Source: Ferrimonas senticii DSM 18821
Lineage (GTDB): Bacteria; Pseudomonadota; Gammaproteobacteria; Enterobacterales; Shewanellaceae
Direction of reading: 5' to 3'
NCBI RefSeq assembly: GCF_000422665.1
Contig: NZ_AUGM01000021.1
Coordinates: 1 to 62,384 of the forward strand
DNA: 62,384 nucleotides
In this document: piece by piece, positions 25,667 through 34,862 of the stretch
Numbering within the stretch: the first letter of the stretch is position 1
Layout of the letters: every line of letters begins with the position of its first letter
The notes under the pieces: model-generated
The model's input: the letters and a program-made list of their open reading frames with translations, nothing else
What the model was told of the DNA's origin: nothing
The model's database searches: none
Translations under genes and position numbers: made by a program

Positions 25667-25675
25667 GTCAGTCTG

Positions 25676-26005
25676 TTACTGAGGCTTAGCGCCCCACAGT
25701 TTTTCCAGCTGGTACAGATCGCGGGTAGATTCCTGCATTACGTGAACGATCACAGAAGACAGATCCACCAGCGCCCATTCGCCTTCGTTGGTGCCTTCAA
25801 CGCCCAGCGGTGCCCAATCGGCACGCTTAGCTTCCAGCGCCACGTATTCAGCGATAGAACGTACGTGAGTTTTTGAAGTACCGGTACAGACCACCATAAA
25901 ATCGGTTACGTCTGAGCGGTCGCTCACGTCCAGCACTACGATATCGCGTGCTTTAAGATCGTCAATCTTATCAACTACAAAGTCTTTTAATTCAGTTGCT
26001 TGCAC
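25676..26005 (-). CDS. rsfS: Ribosomal silencing factor
   Basis: 109 residues starting at GTG 26005. Binds uL14 of the large subunit and blocks subunit joining when nutrients are scarce. The family core KARDIVVLDVSDRSDVTDFMVVCTGTS (about 18-44) and VEGTNEGEWALVDLSSVIVHVMQ (about 73-95) are intact. It lies 100 bp downstream of nadD in the same direction and leads into rlmH, as in E. coli. Confidence 0.96.
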   Translation of the reverse strand: MQATELKDFVVDKIDDLKARDIVVLDVSDRSDVTDFMVVCTGTSKTHVRSIAEYVALEAKRADWAPLGVEGTNEGEWALVDLSSVIVHVMQESTRDLYQLEKLWGAKPQ

Positions 26006-26105
26006 TAGAGTTTTCCTCAGTAAAAAGTGTTACTACCAATGTTTAAGTTGGTGATGACTTACCCAATCGCATTGGTATAAGGCGGCGAATTATAGCGATT
26101 TCGCC

Positions 26106-26756
26106 TCAGCGATAAAGCCGCTGTTGATGAATGTAGGTCAGCACCGCCGCTGGCAGGCCGAGGTTAACCGGCTCGACGCCGCTGAGCTGACGGCGGATAT
26201 CGCTGGAGGCGATATCCAGTTGTGGCCCCTCCAGCAGCAAAATGCCGCCACTATCGCGCTGTCTTAGCGCCGCCACATCCGCCACTTGATGCTGGCTTAA
26301 CAGCGCCATGGTCGCCCCCTGAGTTTGCGGTTGCTGCGGCAGCGGGTAACCGGGGCGGTAGCAGATCACCAGATGGCACAGTTGCAAAATACGTTGCCAT
26401 TGGTGCCAGTGATGAAAGCTCAGCAGTGAGTCCATGCCCGCAATAAAGTACAGCCGGGTATCTGGTTGCTCGGCTTTAAGCTGCGCTAGGGTATCGACGC
26501 TGTAGGAGTGACCGGAGCGCGCCAGTTCGCGGTCGTCCACGCCCAACTGCGGGTAGTCGGCAATCGCCAATTTGACCATCGCCAAGCGCTGCGCGGCGCT
26601 GACGCCTGGGCTGGCTTTGTGCGGTGGCACGGCATTGGGTAGCAGGTCGACGCGATCCAGCTTAAGCGCCTGCTGCACCGCCAAAGCGCACTCGAGGTGC
26701 GCTTGGTGGATGGGATCGAAGGTGCCGCCCAGCAGCCCCAGATGAGTGATGGTCAT
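26106..26756 (-). CDS. nadD: Nicotinate-nucleotide adenylyltransferase
   Basis: 216 residues from ATG 26756, two bases after the holA stop. The longer frame overlaps holA. Adenylates nicotinate mononucleotide in NAD synthesis. The nucleotidyltransferase motif GGTFDPIHQAHLE is at about 10-22, the FIAGMDSLLSFHHWHQW block at about 103-119, and the closing SSDIRRQL near 185. The length is right. Part of the leuS-dacA run. Confidence 0.95.
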   Translation of the reverse strand: MTITHLGLLGGTFDPIHQAHLECALAVQQALKLDRVDLLPNAVPPHKASPGVSAAQRLAMVKLAIADYPQLGVDDRELARSGHSYSVDTLAQLKAEQPDTRLYFIAGMDSLLSFHHWHQWQRILQLCHLVICYRPGYPLPQQPQTQGATMALLSQHQVADVAALRQRDSGGILLLEGPQLDIASSDIRRQLSGVEPVNLGLPAAVLTYIHQQRLYR

Positions 26757-26758
26757 GG

Positions 26759-27793
26759 TTACGCCAGCAGCGGTTGATAACGGCCATCGAAGCGGGCGCA
26801 CAGGTCGCTCAGTGCTAGCCACTGTTCGGCATCGCTGCAACCGGCCAGCTTAATCGCCTGTTCCAGTGCCCCCACTGTCGCCAGAGCCGCCGTCAATTGG
26901 GCGGGACTTAGGCGATCTAAGGCGGCGCCATACAGCGGCTGTTTCTTCTCCCACAGCTTTTCCGCTTTCATTGCCGCGTTGCGATTTTGCCCCGCTTGCA
27001 AGTGGGCGGTTAGGCGGCACAGCAGCGCCAGCTCACGGCCGATGGCCCAAGCGATCATGGTCGGCGCGCTTTCTTCCAGCTGCAGCTGATTGAGCATCTT
27101 AATCGCCAGTGGTAATTGCCCAGCCAGCAGCGCGTCGGTCAGTTGGAACACGCTGTAGCGACTTTGATCTTGCAATTGCTGCTGCAGCTGCTCAAGCGTC
27201 AGCGGTTGGCCATCGCTGATCAGGCTAAGCTGCGCCATGGTCTGATCTGCCGCCAACAGGTTGCCTTCGAACATCGAGGCCAGCAGTTGCTGGCCATCGC
27301 GGTTTAGGCTTAAACCATGATGGCGAGCGCGATCGCCAATCCAGCGCTGGTAGTGGGCGCCCTCTGGGGTTAACGCTTGCACGTACAAGCCGTGTTTTTC
27401 CAGCGTCTTAAACCACTTAGTGTTGGTTTGCTCGCGGCCAGCTTTGGGACCATGCAGCAGCAAAAAGGTGTCTTGCTGTTGGCTTAGGGCTTCGGCAATT
27501 TCCGCCAACACCGCGGCGCCCTCGCTGCCAGGCTTTAGGCTTGGCAGTTCCAGCTCAATAAGACGACGGCTGGCAAACAGCGACAGCGCCTGGCACTCCT
27601 GCGCCAGCGCTTGCCAATCAAACGGCGACTCTTGCACCAGTGATAGGCGCTCTTCGACCCCTTGCTTGCGCATCAGTTGCTGGCGAATTTGGTCGCGGCA
27701 CTCCTCGCGGATCAGCACATCGTCGCCGAATACCAGCAGCAGTTGCGGCAGTTTATCCAGTGCGCGTGCCAGTTGACTGGCAAAGATCTTCAT
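26759..27793 (-). CDS. holA: DNA polymerase III delta subunit
   Basis: 344 residues, matching E. coli (343). The clamp-loader subunit that opens the beta clamp. N-terminal LLVFGDDVLIREECRDQIRQQL is the typical delta opening (about 18-40). A domain with FLLLHGPKAGREQTNTKWFKTLE follows, then the C-terminal collar domain with YSVFQLTDALLAG and RLSPAQLTAAL. It lies 9 bp after lptE, the conserved order. Confidence 0.95.
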   Translation of the reverse strand: MKIFASQLARALDKLPQLLLVFGDDVLIREECRDQIRQQLMRKQGVEERLSLVQESPFDWQALAQECQALSLFASRRLIELELPSLKPGSEGAAVLAEIAEALSQQQDTFLLLHGPKAGREQTNTKWFKTLEKHGLYVQALTPEGAHYQRWIGDRARHHGLSLNRDGQQLLASMFEGNLLAADQTMAQLSLISDGQPLTLEQLQQQLQDQSRYSVFQLTDALLAGQLPLAIKMLNQLQLEESAPTMIAWAIGRELALLCRLTAHLQAGQNRNAAMKAEKLWEKKQPLYGAALDRLSPAQLTAALATVGALEQAIKLAGCSDAEQWLALSDLCARFDGRYQPLLA

Positions 27794-27802
27794 CTGGCGG
27801 GG

Positions 27803-28321
27803 TTACTGCGGTTTGCCGTCAGTATCGGCGTGATTGCTGCGATCCACTTCGGTAGCCGCCAGAATGCGCATGATCTGATCAGCGGCGTTGTGGCGCATGT
27901 CCTCTTTCAAGCTTTCCAATTCGCGGTTTTTCGCCAGTGCCGTGCGAGGATCGTCAAGGTAGTCGCGACGGACGTTGACTTGGAACGGCTGCGCCTCTTG
28001 GTTGGGCAGTTGTACCGAGAATTGCACGCTGTATTGCAGTTCATATTCTGCTACTTGGCCGGAAGGAAACAGCGACAAAGTGGTGCGGCTTAAGCTTTCG
28101 TTACCAAGTTGAATTTGTGGCTTATCGTCGTCGGCCACCACTTGGATACCATGCAGTCGCAGGGTGTCTTGCAGTAAGCGGTGCAGCTCGCCGTATTCAT
28201 CGCTACTAAGCAGCTGCACTTGCGCCAGCTCTGGCGGGTATTGGTAGTGACCTTGCAGACGAAAACCGCAGCCGCTCAGCAGCATGGTGGCGGTCAGTAG
28301 GGCGCACAGCAGACGTGACAT
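27803..28321 (-). CDS. lptE: LPS-assembly lipoprotein LptE
   Basis: 172 residues. Lipobox LLSGC (Cys about 18). An outer-membrane lipoprotein that plugs LptD and helps insert lipopolysaccharide. The GFRLQGHYQYPPEL opening of the mature part and the SLSRTTLSLFPSGQVAEYELQY region are characteristic. The C-terminal tail (DGKPQ) is short and polar. Between leuS and holA as expected. Confidence 0.94.
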   Translation of the reverse strand: MSRLLCALLTATMLLSGCGFRLQGHYQYPPELAQVQLLSSDEYGELHRLLQDTLRLHGIQVVADDDKPQIQLGNESLSRTTLSLFPSGQVAEYELQYSVQFSVQLPNQEAQPFQVNVRRDYLDDPRTALAKNRELESLKEDMRHNAADQIMRILAATEVDRSNHADTDGKPQ

Positions 28322-28428
28322 CCTAGCTCCTAATTGGATTGAAATTGATTAAGCACGGCGATTACACACTGATGGCTGGGGTTTAGCCGCAATGTACAGG
28401 CGCGGAGCCTAATGAAGGGGCGACGAAT

Positions 28429-28454
28429 CAACGGCGCCAATATTGGCGCCGTTG
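28429..28454. repeat. Perfect 26-bp palindrome between leuS and lptE
   Basis: Two 13-nt arms, CAACGGCGCCAAT and its reverse complement, with no loop sequence between them. A hairpin would need about 4 unpaired bases. No U-tract on the minus strand. It may attenuate between leuS and the downstream operon, or be a protein site. Confidence 0.5.
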
Positions 28455-28468
28455 GCTCGTAACCTAGG

Positions 28469-31048
28469 TTAGTTGGCTACGATGTTCAGCAGTTTACCTG
28501 GCACGTAGATCACTTTGCGGATGGTTACCCCTTCCACAAATTTCACCACGTTCTCATCGGCCATTGCCAAGGCCTCTACCGCCTCTTTGTCGGCGTCAGC
28601 AGCGACAGTCAAACGAGCACGTAGCTTGCCGTTTACCTGAACGATGATCAGCTTCTCATCTTCCACCAGTGCCGCTTCGTCGACTGCAGGGTAGGCAACG
28701 TCGTCGATGCTGCCAGTGTTACCCAGCGCGTTGTACAGCACGTAGCTGGTGTGCGGGGTGATTGGGTACAGCATGATAACGACCGCATCCAGTGCTTCTT
28801 GCAGCAGCGCACGGTCGTTGTCGGTTTCCTGTGGCGCTTTCGCCAGCTTGTTCATCAGTTCCATCACCGCGGCGATGGCGGTGTTGAAGGTTTGGCGACG
28901 GCCGTAGTCGTCGTTCACCTTGGCGATGGTCTGGTGCAGGGCCCGACGCAGCGCTTTCTGATCGTTAGTCAGGTTGGCGGTATCCAGCGCTGGGGCGGTG
29001 CCTTTGGCAGTATGTTCGTAAGCCAGTTTCCACAGACGCTTGATAAAGCGATGGGCGCCCTCTACGCCGGATTCCAGCCACTCCAGAGTCAACTCTGGTG
29101 GCGCGGCGAACATGGTGAACAGACGCACGGTGTCAGCACCGTATTTCTCTACCATCTGCTGTGGGTCGATGCCGTTGTTCTTGGACTTGGACATCTTGGT
29201 CATGCCGGTGTGCACCAGTTCACGACCTTCCGCGTCGGTAGCCTTGATGATGTTGCCTTTGCCGTCACGCTCTAGAGTAACTTCGGTTGGCGATACCCAG
29301 ATCCGCTGGCCGTTGCTGCCAACGTAGTAGAACGCATCGGCCAGTACCATGCCTTGACACAGCAGGCGCTTGGCTGGCTCGTCGCTGTCCACCAGACCGG
29401 CATCACGCAGCAGTTTGTGGAAGAAGCGGAAGTACAGCAGGTGCATGTTGGCGTGCTCGATGCCACCGATGTACTGGTCTACTGGCAGCCAGTGGTTGGC
29501 TTTGGCTGGATCAACCATGCCGCCGTCAAAACCTGGGCTGGTGTAGCGCGCGTAGTACCAAGAAGACTCCATAAAGGTGTCGAAGGTGTCGGTTTCACGC
29601 AGTGCTGGTACGCCGTTGATGTTGATCTGGGCCCACGCTTTGTCGGCCTTGATTGGGCTGGTTACGCCATCCATCACCACATCTTCTGGCAGTACTACTG
29701 GCAGCATGTCGGCTGGGATGATCACCTCTTCACCGGTTTCCAGAGTGGCCATTGGAATTGGCGCGCCCCAGTAACGCTGACGGGATACGCCCCAGTCGCG
29801 CAGACGGAAGTTGGTGGTCTTCTTACCTTTGCCTTCAGCTTCCAGTTTGGCAGCGATGGCATCGAAAGCACCGGCGAAGTCCAGACCGTCGAACTCGCCA
29901 GAGTTAAACAGGGTGCCTTTTTCGGTGTAGGCCGCTTCAGAGATATCCAGTTCGCCTTCGGTTGGCTGGATCACCGGGGTGATCTCCAGGCCGTACTTGG
30001 TGGCAAACTCGAAATCGCGCTGATCGTGAGCCGGAACCGCCATTACCGCGCCGGTGCCGTAGCCCATCAACACGAAGTTAGCGACGAAGATCGGCACGCG
30101 CTTGCCGCTCAGCGGATGGATGGCGTACAGACCGGTGGCCATCCCTTTTTTCTCCATGGTTGCCAGCTCGGCTTCGGCTACCTTGGTGTTTTTGCATTCG
30201 TTGATGAACGCGGTCAGCTCGCTGTTGCCTGCGGCGGCTTTGGTGGCCAATGGGTGGCCAGCGGCGATACCGACGTAGGTTACGCCCATCACGGTGTCTG
30301 GACGGGTGGTGTAGATGTCGAAGGTCTCGTCGGAGCCATCAACACCGAAGGTCATCTCAACCCCTTCAGAGCGGCCAATCCAGTTGCGCTGCATGGTTTT
30401 CACCATATCCGGCCAACCTTCCAGCTGATCCATGTCCGCCAACAGTTGGTCGGCGTAATCGGTGATGCGGATGAACCACTGTGGGATCTCTTTTTGCACC
30501 ACTGGGCTGTCACAGCGCCAGCAGCAACCGTCCACTACCTGTTCGTTGGCCAGTACGGTTTGGTCGTTTTCACACCAGTTTACTGAGGCGGTCTTTTTGT
30601 AAACCAAGCCTTGCTGGTACAGCTGGGTGAAGAACCATTGTTCCCAGCGGTAGTAATCTGGCTTACAGGTCGCCAGTTCGCGGCTCCAATCGAAACCGAA
30701 GCCCAGCATGTTGAGCTGGTCTTTCATGTAGTCGATGTTGTCGTAAGTCCACGGCGCTGGTGCGGTTTTGTTTTTAATGGCGGCGTTTTCCGCTGGCAGA
30801 CCGAACGCGTCCCAACCCATTGGCTGCATCACGTTTTTACCCAGCAGACGCTGGTAACGGCTGATCACATCACCGATGGTGTAGTTACGCACGTGCCCCA
30901 TATGCAGGTGACCTGATGGGTATGGGAACATCGATAGGCAGTAAAACTTCTCTTTGCCTTCAATCTCTTTGGCTTCAAAGGTGCGGTTGTCACGCCAGTG
31001 CTGTTGCACCTGCGGCTCGATCTGGGCGGGATTGTATTGCTCTTGCAT
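28469..31048 (-). CDS. leuS: Leucyl-tRNA synthetase
   Basis: 859 residues from ATG 31048; E. coli has 860 and begins the same way (MQEQY). The longer frame adds an unrelated stretch. A class I synthetase that charges tRNA-Leu. The HIGH-type motif is [12 protein letters not shown] (about 42-53), the CP1 editing domain covers about 225-420, including the threonine-rich TTRPDT site, and the KMSKS motif is [12 protein letters not shown] (about 616-627). A Zn-like Cys pattern is in [10 protein letters not shown]. Probably the head of the operon running to dacA. Confidence 0.98.
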   Translation of the reverse strand: MQEQYNPAQIEPQVQQHWRDNRTFEAKEIEGKEKFYCLSMFPYPSGHLHMGHVRNYTIGDVISRYQRLLGKNVMQPMGWDAFGLPAENAAIKNKTAPAPWTYDNIDYMKDQLNMLGFGFDWSRELATCKPDYYRWEQWFFTQLYQQGLVYKKTASVNWCENDQTVLANEQVVDGCCWRCDSPVVQKEIPQWFIRITDYADQLLADMDQLEGWPDMVKTMQRNWIGRSEGVEMTFGVDGSDETFDIYTTRPDTVMGVTYVGIAAGHPLATKAAAGNSELTAFINECKNTKVAEAELATMEKKGMATGLYAIHPLSGKRVPIFVANFVLMGYGTGAVMAVPAHDQRDFEFATKYGLEITPVIQPTEGELDISEAAYTEKGTLFNSGEFDGLDFAGAFDAIAAKLEAEGKGKKTTNFRLRDWGVSRQRYWGAPIPMATLETGEEVIIPADMLPVVLPEDVVMDGVTSPIKADKAWAQININGVPALRETDTFDTFMESSWYYARYTSPGFDGGMVDPAKANHWLPVDQYIGGIEHANMHLLYFRFFHKLLRDAGLVDSDEPAKRLLCQGMVLADAFYYVGSNGQRIWVSPTEVTLERDGKGNIIKATDAEGRELVHTGMTKMSKSKNNGIDPQQMVEKYGADTVRLFTMFAAPPELTLEWLESGVEGAHRFIKRLWKLAYEHTAKGTAPALDTANLTNDQKALRRALHQTIAKVNDDYGRRQTFNTAIAAVMELMNKLAKAPQETDNDRALLQEALDAVVIMLYPITPHTSYVLYNALGNTGSIDDVAYPAVDEAALVEDEKLIIVQVNGKLRARLTVAADADKEAVEALAMADENVVKFVEGVTIRKVIYVPGKLLNIVAN

Positions 31049-31182
31049 CGACACGGTTTCGGTCCACTTGAATTTTTGATTTCGGGCAGGGAATGGCCCA
31101 TAAAGATCTGCATAGAATACAGTAGGAGTCGGAAAAGCAACAACCAAATATGGCGGTTGCGACAGCCCAAGGGGAACCCAAG

Positions 31183-31689
31183 ATGGACACTGACGACAGC
31201 TTGATCCGTAAGTACGAGTATTTACTGGCAGAGATGGAAAAGCGTTATCGCGCCGAACCGGATCTGACCTTAGGCGAACTGGATAGTGTGCTGCAGCAAA
31301 GTCGCACCTATTTGGCGCTCAATAAAGAGTTGAGCCCCGACAAACTGGCGTTAGTGGAGCGCTTTTTACGACGAGATTTAGCCGATTACGCCCGCCGCCA
31401 TGCCCAAGAGCAGTTTGAGATGGACGGCGACAGCATCTTTACCATCGGCCTAGAAAATACGGTGTGGCGCTGGCTTGGGGCGATCACCGATCGCAGTCAG
31501 TTGGAGTGGCATGAGTTTGGTGATGAGTTGAAACACCGTGGCAGCTACGAGGCTGGCGAGATCGTCGGTTTAGGCGAGCTTATCTGCGAAAACTGCCAAC
31601 ACAGTATGAGCTTCTTCCACCCGACTAAACTCCCTGCTTGCCCTGAATGCGATGGCACGCTGTTTTCGCGGCGGCCATTGGAGCCCTAG
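31183..31689 (+). CDS. ybeL: YbeL family zinc-ribbon protein (DUF1451)
   Basis: 168 residues from ATG 31183, with AAGGGGA upstream. The N-terminal half is helical and charged ([24 protein letters not shown]). The C-terminal zinc ribbon has two Cys pairs, CENC and CPEC (about 139-158), separated by [14 protein letters not shown]. It is divergent from leuS as in E. coli. Function unknown. Its stop codon overlaps the stop of the convergent gene in CTAG. Confidence 0.92.
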   Translation: MDTDDSLIRKYEYLLAEMEKRYRAEPDLTLGELDSVLQQSRTYLALNKELSPDKLALVERFLRRDLADYARRHAQEQFEMDGDSIFTIGLENTVWRWLGAITDRSQLEWHEFGDELKHRGSYEAGEIVGLGELICENCQHSMSFFHPTKLPACPECDGTLFSRRPLEP

Positions 31690-31934
31690 GATTTTAGCCG
31701 TTTGATGGCCGCTTTAATGGTTTTACCTAGCGGCTGATGTTCAACGTAGCTCTTTTTCAGATTGAACCCGTGTTGCTCGGCTAATTCAAAGCAGGCAGCA
31801 CGGCCTTCCTCAACGCTATCAAACTGTTGCCGCTTACTAACGAACTTGACGTGTGCCATGTAGTTGTAGATCTGCACCAGTTGTTCGGTGCTGTCGGCGG
31901 TTTCGATGGTTGAACGAAATGACGGTTTTGCCAT
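31686..31934 (-). CDS. Hypothetical protein, 82 residues
   Basis: Starts at ATG 31934. A small basic soluble protein with STEQLVQIYNYMAHVKFVSKRQQFDSVEEG and a Lys-rich C terminus ([12 protein letters not shown]). No signal peptide or known motif recognised. The stop TAG shares the four bases CTAG with the stop of ybeL on the other strand. The 175-bp gap to the divergent gene at 32110 should hold both promoters. Confidence 0.6.
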   Translation of the reverse strand: MAKPSFRSTIETADSTEQLVQIYNYMAHVKFVSKRQQFDSVEEGRAACFELAEQHGFNLKKSYVEHQPLGKTIKAAIKRLKS

Positions 31935-32109
31935 AGTGCTTTTGGAATCTCTTGCTGCAAATCGGACGCATAGTGCAACAGAGTTCGCATGGCAATTACA
32001 AGCGCCAATGAGTTATTTGCCTATTGTTGCAGCAATCGCTGCCGTTATCTGGCAGCACCGCGACCCGGCAATTGCTATCCTCTGCGCAACCAATTTAGCG
32101 AGCTCTCAG

Positions 32110-32583
32110 ATGAACCTCTCTGCTGCTTTAGATCACATCGCCGATGCTTATTGGGGCGAGCTGTATGGCATTGCTTTCTTTAACCATTATCTAAATCACT
32201 ACCCACAATCGACGCTGCGTCCGTTATGGCAGCAATTGCTGGCGGTGGAACAGTTAACCGCAGCGCGACTGCAGCCGCTGTTGCCGGTAGCAACCGGTGA
32301 GGCCGAGCGGGTTTTGCAGCAACAGCAAAAAGGCATTCGTGACGCCGAGCGGTGGCTGCGGCAACCATGGCCGCAGCTGCTGCAGACCTTGCTGACGTGG
32401 GTTGAACCCTATGAACAACGTTATCGGCAGCAACTGGCGTTGGCGGTGGATAGTCCTGAGCAGCGCCAAGCACTGCAACTGATTGCCGACCATGAAACTG
32501 CGATCTACCAGTGCCTGCAACGTTATCAAGCCGGCGAATGCGGCCTGGCGGTGCTGCAGGCGTTTCTCGATAAATATCGCTGA
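32110..32583 (+). CDS. Hypothetical helical protein, 157 residues
   Basis: ATG 32110 is chosen because the longer frame runs through the divergent gene and its promoter. The sequence begins MNLSAALDHIADAYWGELYGIAFFNHYL and is almost entirely helical, with many Gln, Leu and Trp. It has regularly spaced His/Glu (ADHETAIYQ) near the end. It could be a ferritin-like or other four-helix bundle, but a full set of metal ligands is not obvious. Family not recognised. Confidence 0.6.
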   Translation: MNLSAALDHIADAYWGELYGIAFFNHYLNHYPQSTLRPLWQQLLAVEQLTAARLQPLLPVATGEAERVLQQQQKGIRDAERWLRQPWPQLLQTLLTWVEPYEQRYRQQLALAVDSPEQRQALQLIADHETAIYQCLQRYQAGECGLAVLQAFLDKYR

Positions 32584-32753
32584 TGGCTTTTACCATTCTG
32601 CATAATCATCTGGCCTATCCAGCGTTCCCGCCGGAGGCTAATGGCTATGGAATGGTGAGGACACATTGGCTATCGCTGTCATTCGCTACTGCCACCGACG
32701 CTCGCGCACTTACTGACAACTGTGAACTAATCACTGCTAACTCTCTTTTCTTT

Positions 32754-33084
32754 GCCTCCGGCGGCCAAGGGCTACGCCCTTTGGAATCCCCTGCGCCTTC
32801 AAGGTTGACGAAAGCCCCTCGTTCTCACCGCACTTCGCGGCAGCATCGGCCCGAGGCGGCATCCATGCCTTCGCGGGCCTCTCGGGCATCCTGCCCTCGG
32901 CTGCCGCTACGTTTGCGGTTTCACTCGGCGTCAACAAGTCGGCTTAGAGCCGTCATAGCAACCGTCATCAGAAGCATTAAGGGAAGTGATTATCTGGCAA
33001 CGGTTGCGCCAACGGGCGAAGGGATTTCGCCGTGTAGGAGGCATTTGGGGGTGAAAAGGGTGGAAACCCTTTCCCGCCGGAGGC
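32754..33084. repeat. Dispersed mosaic intergenic repeat, copy D (medium form)
   Basis: Perfect inverted ends GCCTCCGGCGG (32754-32764) and CCGCCGGAGGC (33074-33084). End hairpins AAGGGCTACGCCCTTT and AAAGGGTGGAAACCCTTT. The interior shares GTTTGCGGTTTCACTCGGCG, GGGCATCCTGCCC and GGTTGCGCCAACGGGC with copies A-C. A lone extra end (CCGCCGGAGGCTAATGG) is at 32629-32645, so two units may be nested. No gene in 32584-33166. Confidence 0.8.
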
Positions 33085-33085
33085 G

Positions 33086-33159
33086 AATACCAATCAGACA
33101 AATTATCTGGCGTCAGCTCCTACGCAGCAGAAGATCACAGCATTAATCTAATCGGTATT
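33086..33159. mobile_element. Short inverted-repeat element, 74 bp
   Basis: Ends AATACCAATCAGA (33086-33098) and TCTAATCGGTATT (33147-33159) are inverted copies with two differences. It is directly next to the right end of repeat D and too short to code. Similar TAATACC-ended units occur in related marine genera (from memory). MITE-like, identity uncertain. Confidence 0.5.
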
Positions 33160-33166
33160 ACTCGGC

Positions 33167-33628
33167 TTATTCGTCGATGCTGACGCCGCTGGGGACGATT
33201 TGATACAGGCTGATGGCGCTGGTGATGCTGGCAGGATCAAAGGCCTCGCCTTGCTCTTCGGCAATGTGGGCGTAGTAGTTGCGGGTTTGCGCTAAATCCA
33301 TCGGGATCCCCTGCAAGGTGCCGGTCACTTGAGCGCTTTGGCCAATACTGCTGACCGGAAACACCATCACCCCATCTTTGACCTTAACCCGCAACTTGCC
33401 ACTGTTATCAGCGGCGACAATCTGCATCCAGCAACCGGCTTTTTTGCATACCGCCGTCACTTCGCCGTCAATGGTCAGTTCTTTGCCGACATAAGCTTGC
33501 GGATCGGCTAACACGGTGCTGACCTCTACCAGTAATTGTGGCTTCACCGGTTCACCAAATTGCAGGGCAGCGTGGGCATTAACAGCGGCGAGCGCGGCAC
33601 ACAGCAGTGCGGTTGTGCGTACAGACAT
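33167..33628 (-). CDS. Secreted DUF4920-like protein
   Basis: 153 residues from ATG 33628, preceded by AAGGAG. The longer frame lacks support. Signal peptide about 1-20 (ending AHA). The core KELTIDGEVTAVCKKAGCWMQIVAADNSGKLRVKVKDG (about 50-87) matches the DUF4920 pattern, an OB-fold-like periplasmic domain with two Cys (CKKAGC) that may bind metal or form a disulfide. Function unknown. Monocistronic. Confidence 0.8.
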   Translation of the reverse strand: MSVRTTALLCAALAAVNAHAALQFGEPVKPQLLVEVSTVLADPQAYVGKELTIDGEVTAVCKKAGCWMQIVAADNSGKLRVKVKDGVMVFPVSSIGQSAQVTGTLQGIPMDLAQTRNYYAHIAEEQGEAFDPASITSAISLYQIVPSGVSIDE

Positions 33629-33721
33629 AGTCGACTCCTTGCGAATAACGTTCCATTTGAGTCTACGCATAAGCGTGCGAGTGCGTCCAATTGTCACTTT
33701 GTTGCGATTTGCCAACGCTGT

Positions 33722-33759
33722 AAAAAAAGCGCCGCTGAGTTAGGCTTCAACGGCGCTTT
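33722..33759 (-). terminator. Intrinsic terminator of the ars-like operon
   Basis: On the minus strand AAAGCGCCG (33759-33751) pairs with CGGCGCTTT (33734-33726), then a T run. It lies after the tandem heptamers, downstream of the permease at 33875. Confidence 0.82.
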
Positions 33760-33790
33760 GGCTTTGCTTTTAAGCTTTGGTTGTTACTCT

Positions 33791-33860
33791 TGCTAACTGC
33801 TAACTGCTAACTGCTAACTGCTAACTGCTAACTGCTAACTGCTAACTGCTAACTGCTAAC
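33791..33860. repeat. Tandem heptamer repeat, 10 copies of TGCTAAC
   Basis: Exactly 70 bp, ten uninterrupted perfect copies, between the stop of the ArsP-type permease and its terminator. Single related units (CTAACTGC, AACTGATAAC) occur at 18980-19010 and 32708-32745. Perfect short repeats like this are prone to slippage. Confidence 0.95.
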
Positions 33861-33874
33861 TATTCGCGTCAGCG

Positions 33875-34852
33875 TCATAGCAGATTTAAGAGCCAGCCCA
33901 TCAAGGTGAAACTGGTCAGCAAGATAACGAACAATAGTGCCAGTAAACGCCACTGCATCACCTGCTTGAGCATCACAAACTCTGGGAAACTGGCGGCGAC
34001 GGTACTCATGCAGAACGCCATGGTGGTGCCCAGCGGTACTCCTTGGGTGAGCAGGCTTTCCATGATTGGGATCACCCCAGTGGCGTTGGCATACAGCGGA
34101 ATGCCCATCAACACTGCCATGGGTACCGACCACCACTGGCCGTCGCCCAAGTTGGCTTCCAACCAGCCAGCAGGGACAAAGCCATGCAAGCCAGCGCCGA
34201 CGCCGACGCCGATGATCACCCACTTCCAGACTCGGCTGAAGATGACCACGGTTTCCTCTTTGGCAAACTGGTGGCGAGCGCGAGCGTCCATCTTTTCGGC
34301 TGAATGTGCCAGCGGTTGCTGGTTGTTCTGCCCCATTTCATAGGCTTTGGCGGCCAGCGGTTGCAACCAACGATGGGCTTTAAGGGCATCCAACAAGGCA
34401 CCACCCAGCACGCCGATGCCGATGCCGATCAGTACATACCATAGGGTTAATTCCCAACCCAGCAGGCTCAGTAACAGCAATACCGCCACTTCGTTGATCA
34501 GCGGTGAGGTCAACAGAAATGACATGGTGATGCCAATCGGAATGCCGGCGCTGGTGAAGCCCAAAAACACCGGAATGCTAGAACAAGAGCAAAACGGCGT
34601 GATGGCACCAAAGCTGGAGCCCATCAGGTAGCCGACCCAGCGGTTCTTGCCCGCCAAGTAGACTCGCACTCGTTCGATGTTAAGCGAGGCTCTTAGCCAG
34701 CCGATGCCATAGATCATGACTACCAGCAGGGCAAAAATCTTGGTGGTGTCTTCGACAAAAAAGTGCAGCGCATGACCAAGCTTGGTGGCGGGGTCTAACC
34801 CCAGCAGTTGATACACCAGATAGTCAGCCAGATCAGTAAAGATCCCAAGCAT
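33875..34852 (-). CDS. ArsP-type permease (DUF318/COG0701)
   Basis: 325 residues with about 8-9 membrane segments. The central motif SFGAITPFCSCSSIPVFLGF (about 78-97) carries the paired Cys conserved in ArsP/DUF318 permeases, and LLTSPLINEVAVLLLL follows. A second half has PMAVLMGIPLYANATGVIPI (about 230-250). Characterised ArsP proteins export trivalent organoarsenicals. Last gene of the operon arsR-trx, arsF-like, arsG-like, permease, so an arsenical or related thiol-reactive substrate is likely. Start is ATG 34852, 10 bp after the previous gene. Confidence 0.85.
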   Translation of the reverse strand: MLGIFTDLADYLVYQLLGLDPATKLGHALHFFVEDTTKIFALLVVMIYGIGWLRASLNIERVRVYLAGKNRWVGYLMGSSFGAITPFCSCSSIPVFLGFTSAGIPIGITMSFLLTSPLINEVAVLLLLSLLGWELTLWYVLIGIGIGVLGGALLDALKAHRWLQPLAAKAYEMGQNNQQPLAHSAEKMDARARHQFAKEETVVIFSRVWKWVIIGVGVGAGLHGFVPAGWLEANLGDGQWWSVPMAVLMGIPLYANATGVIPIMESLLTQGVPLGTTMAFCMSTVAASFPEFVMLKQVMQWRLLALLFVILLTSFTLMGWLLNLL

Positions 34853-34862
34853 CTGTGCCTCC

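Noticed and set aside
29354-30586. Long open frame of 410 codons antisense to leuS
   Set aside because: It is a shadow of the leuS reading frame. No ribosome site or recognisable domain, and His/Trp/Gly-rich composition typical of antisense frames.
33791-33860. CRISPR-like array
   Set aside because: The repeats are 7 bp with no spacers; a simple tandem repeat.
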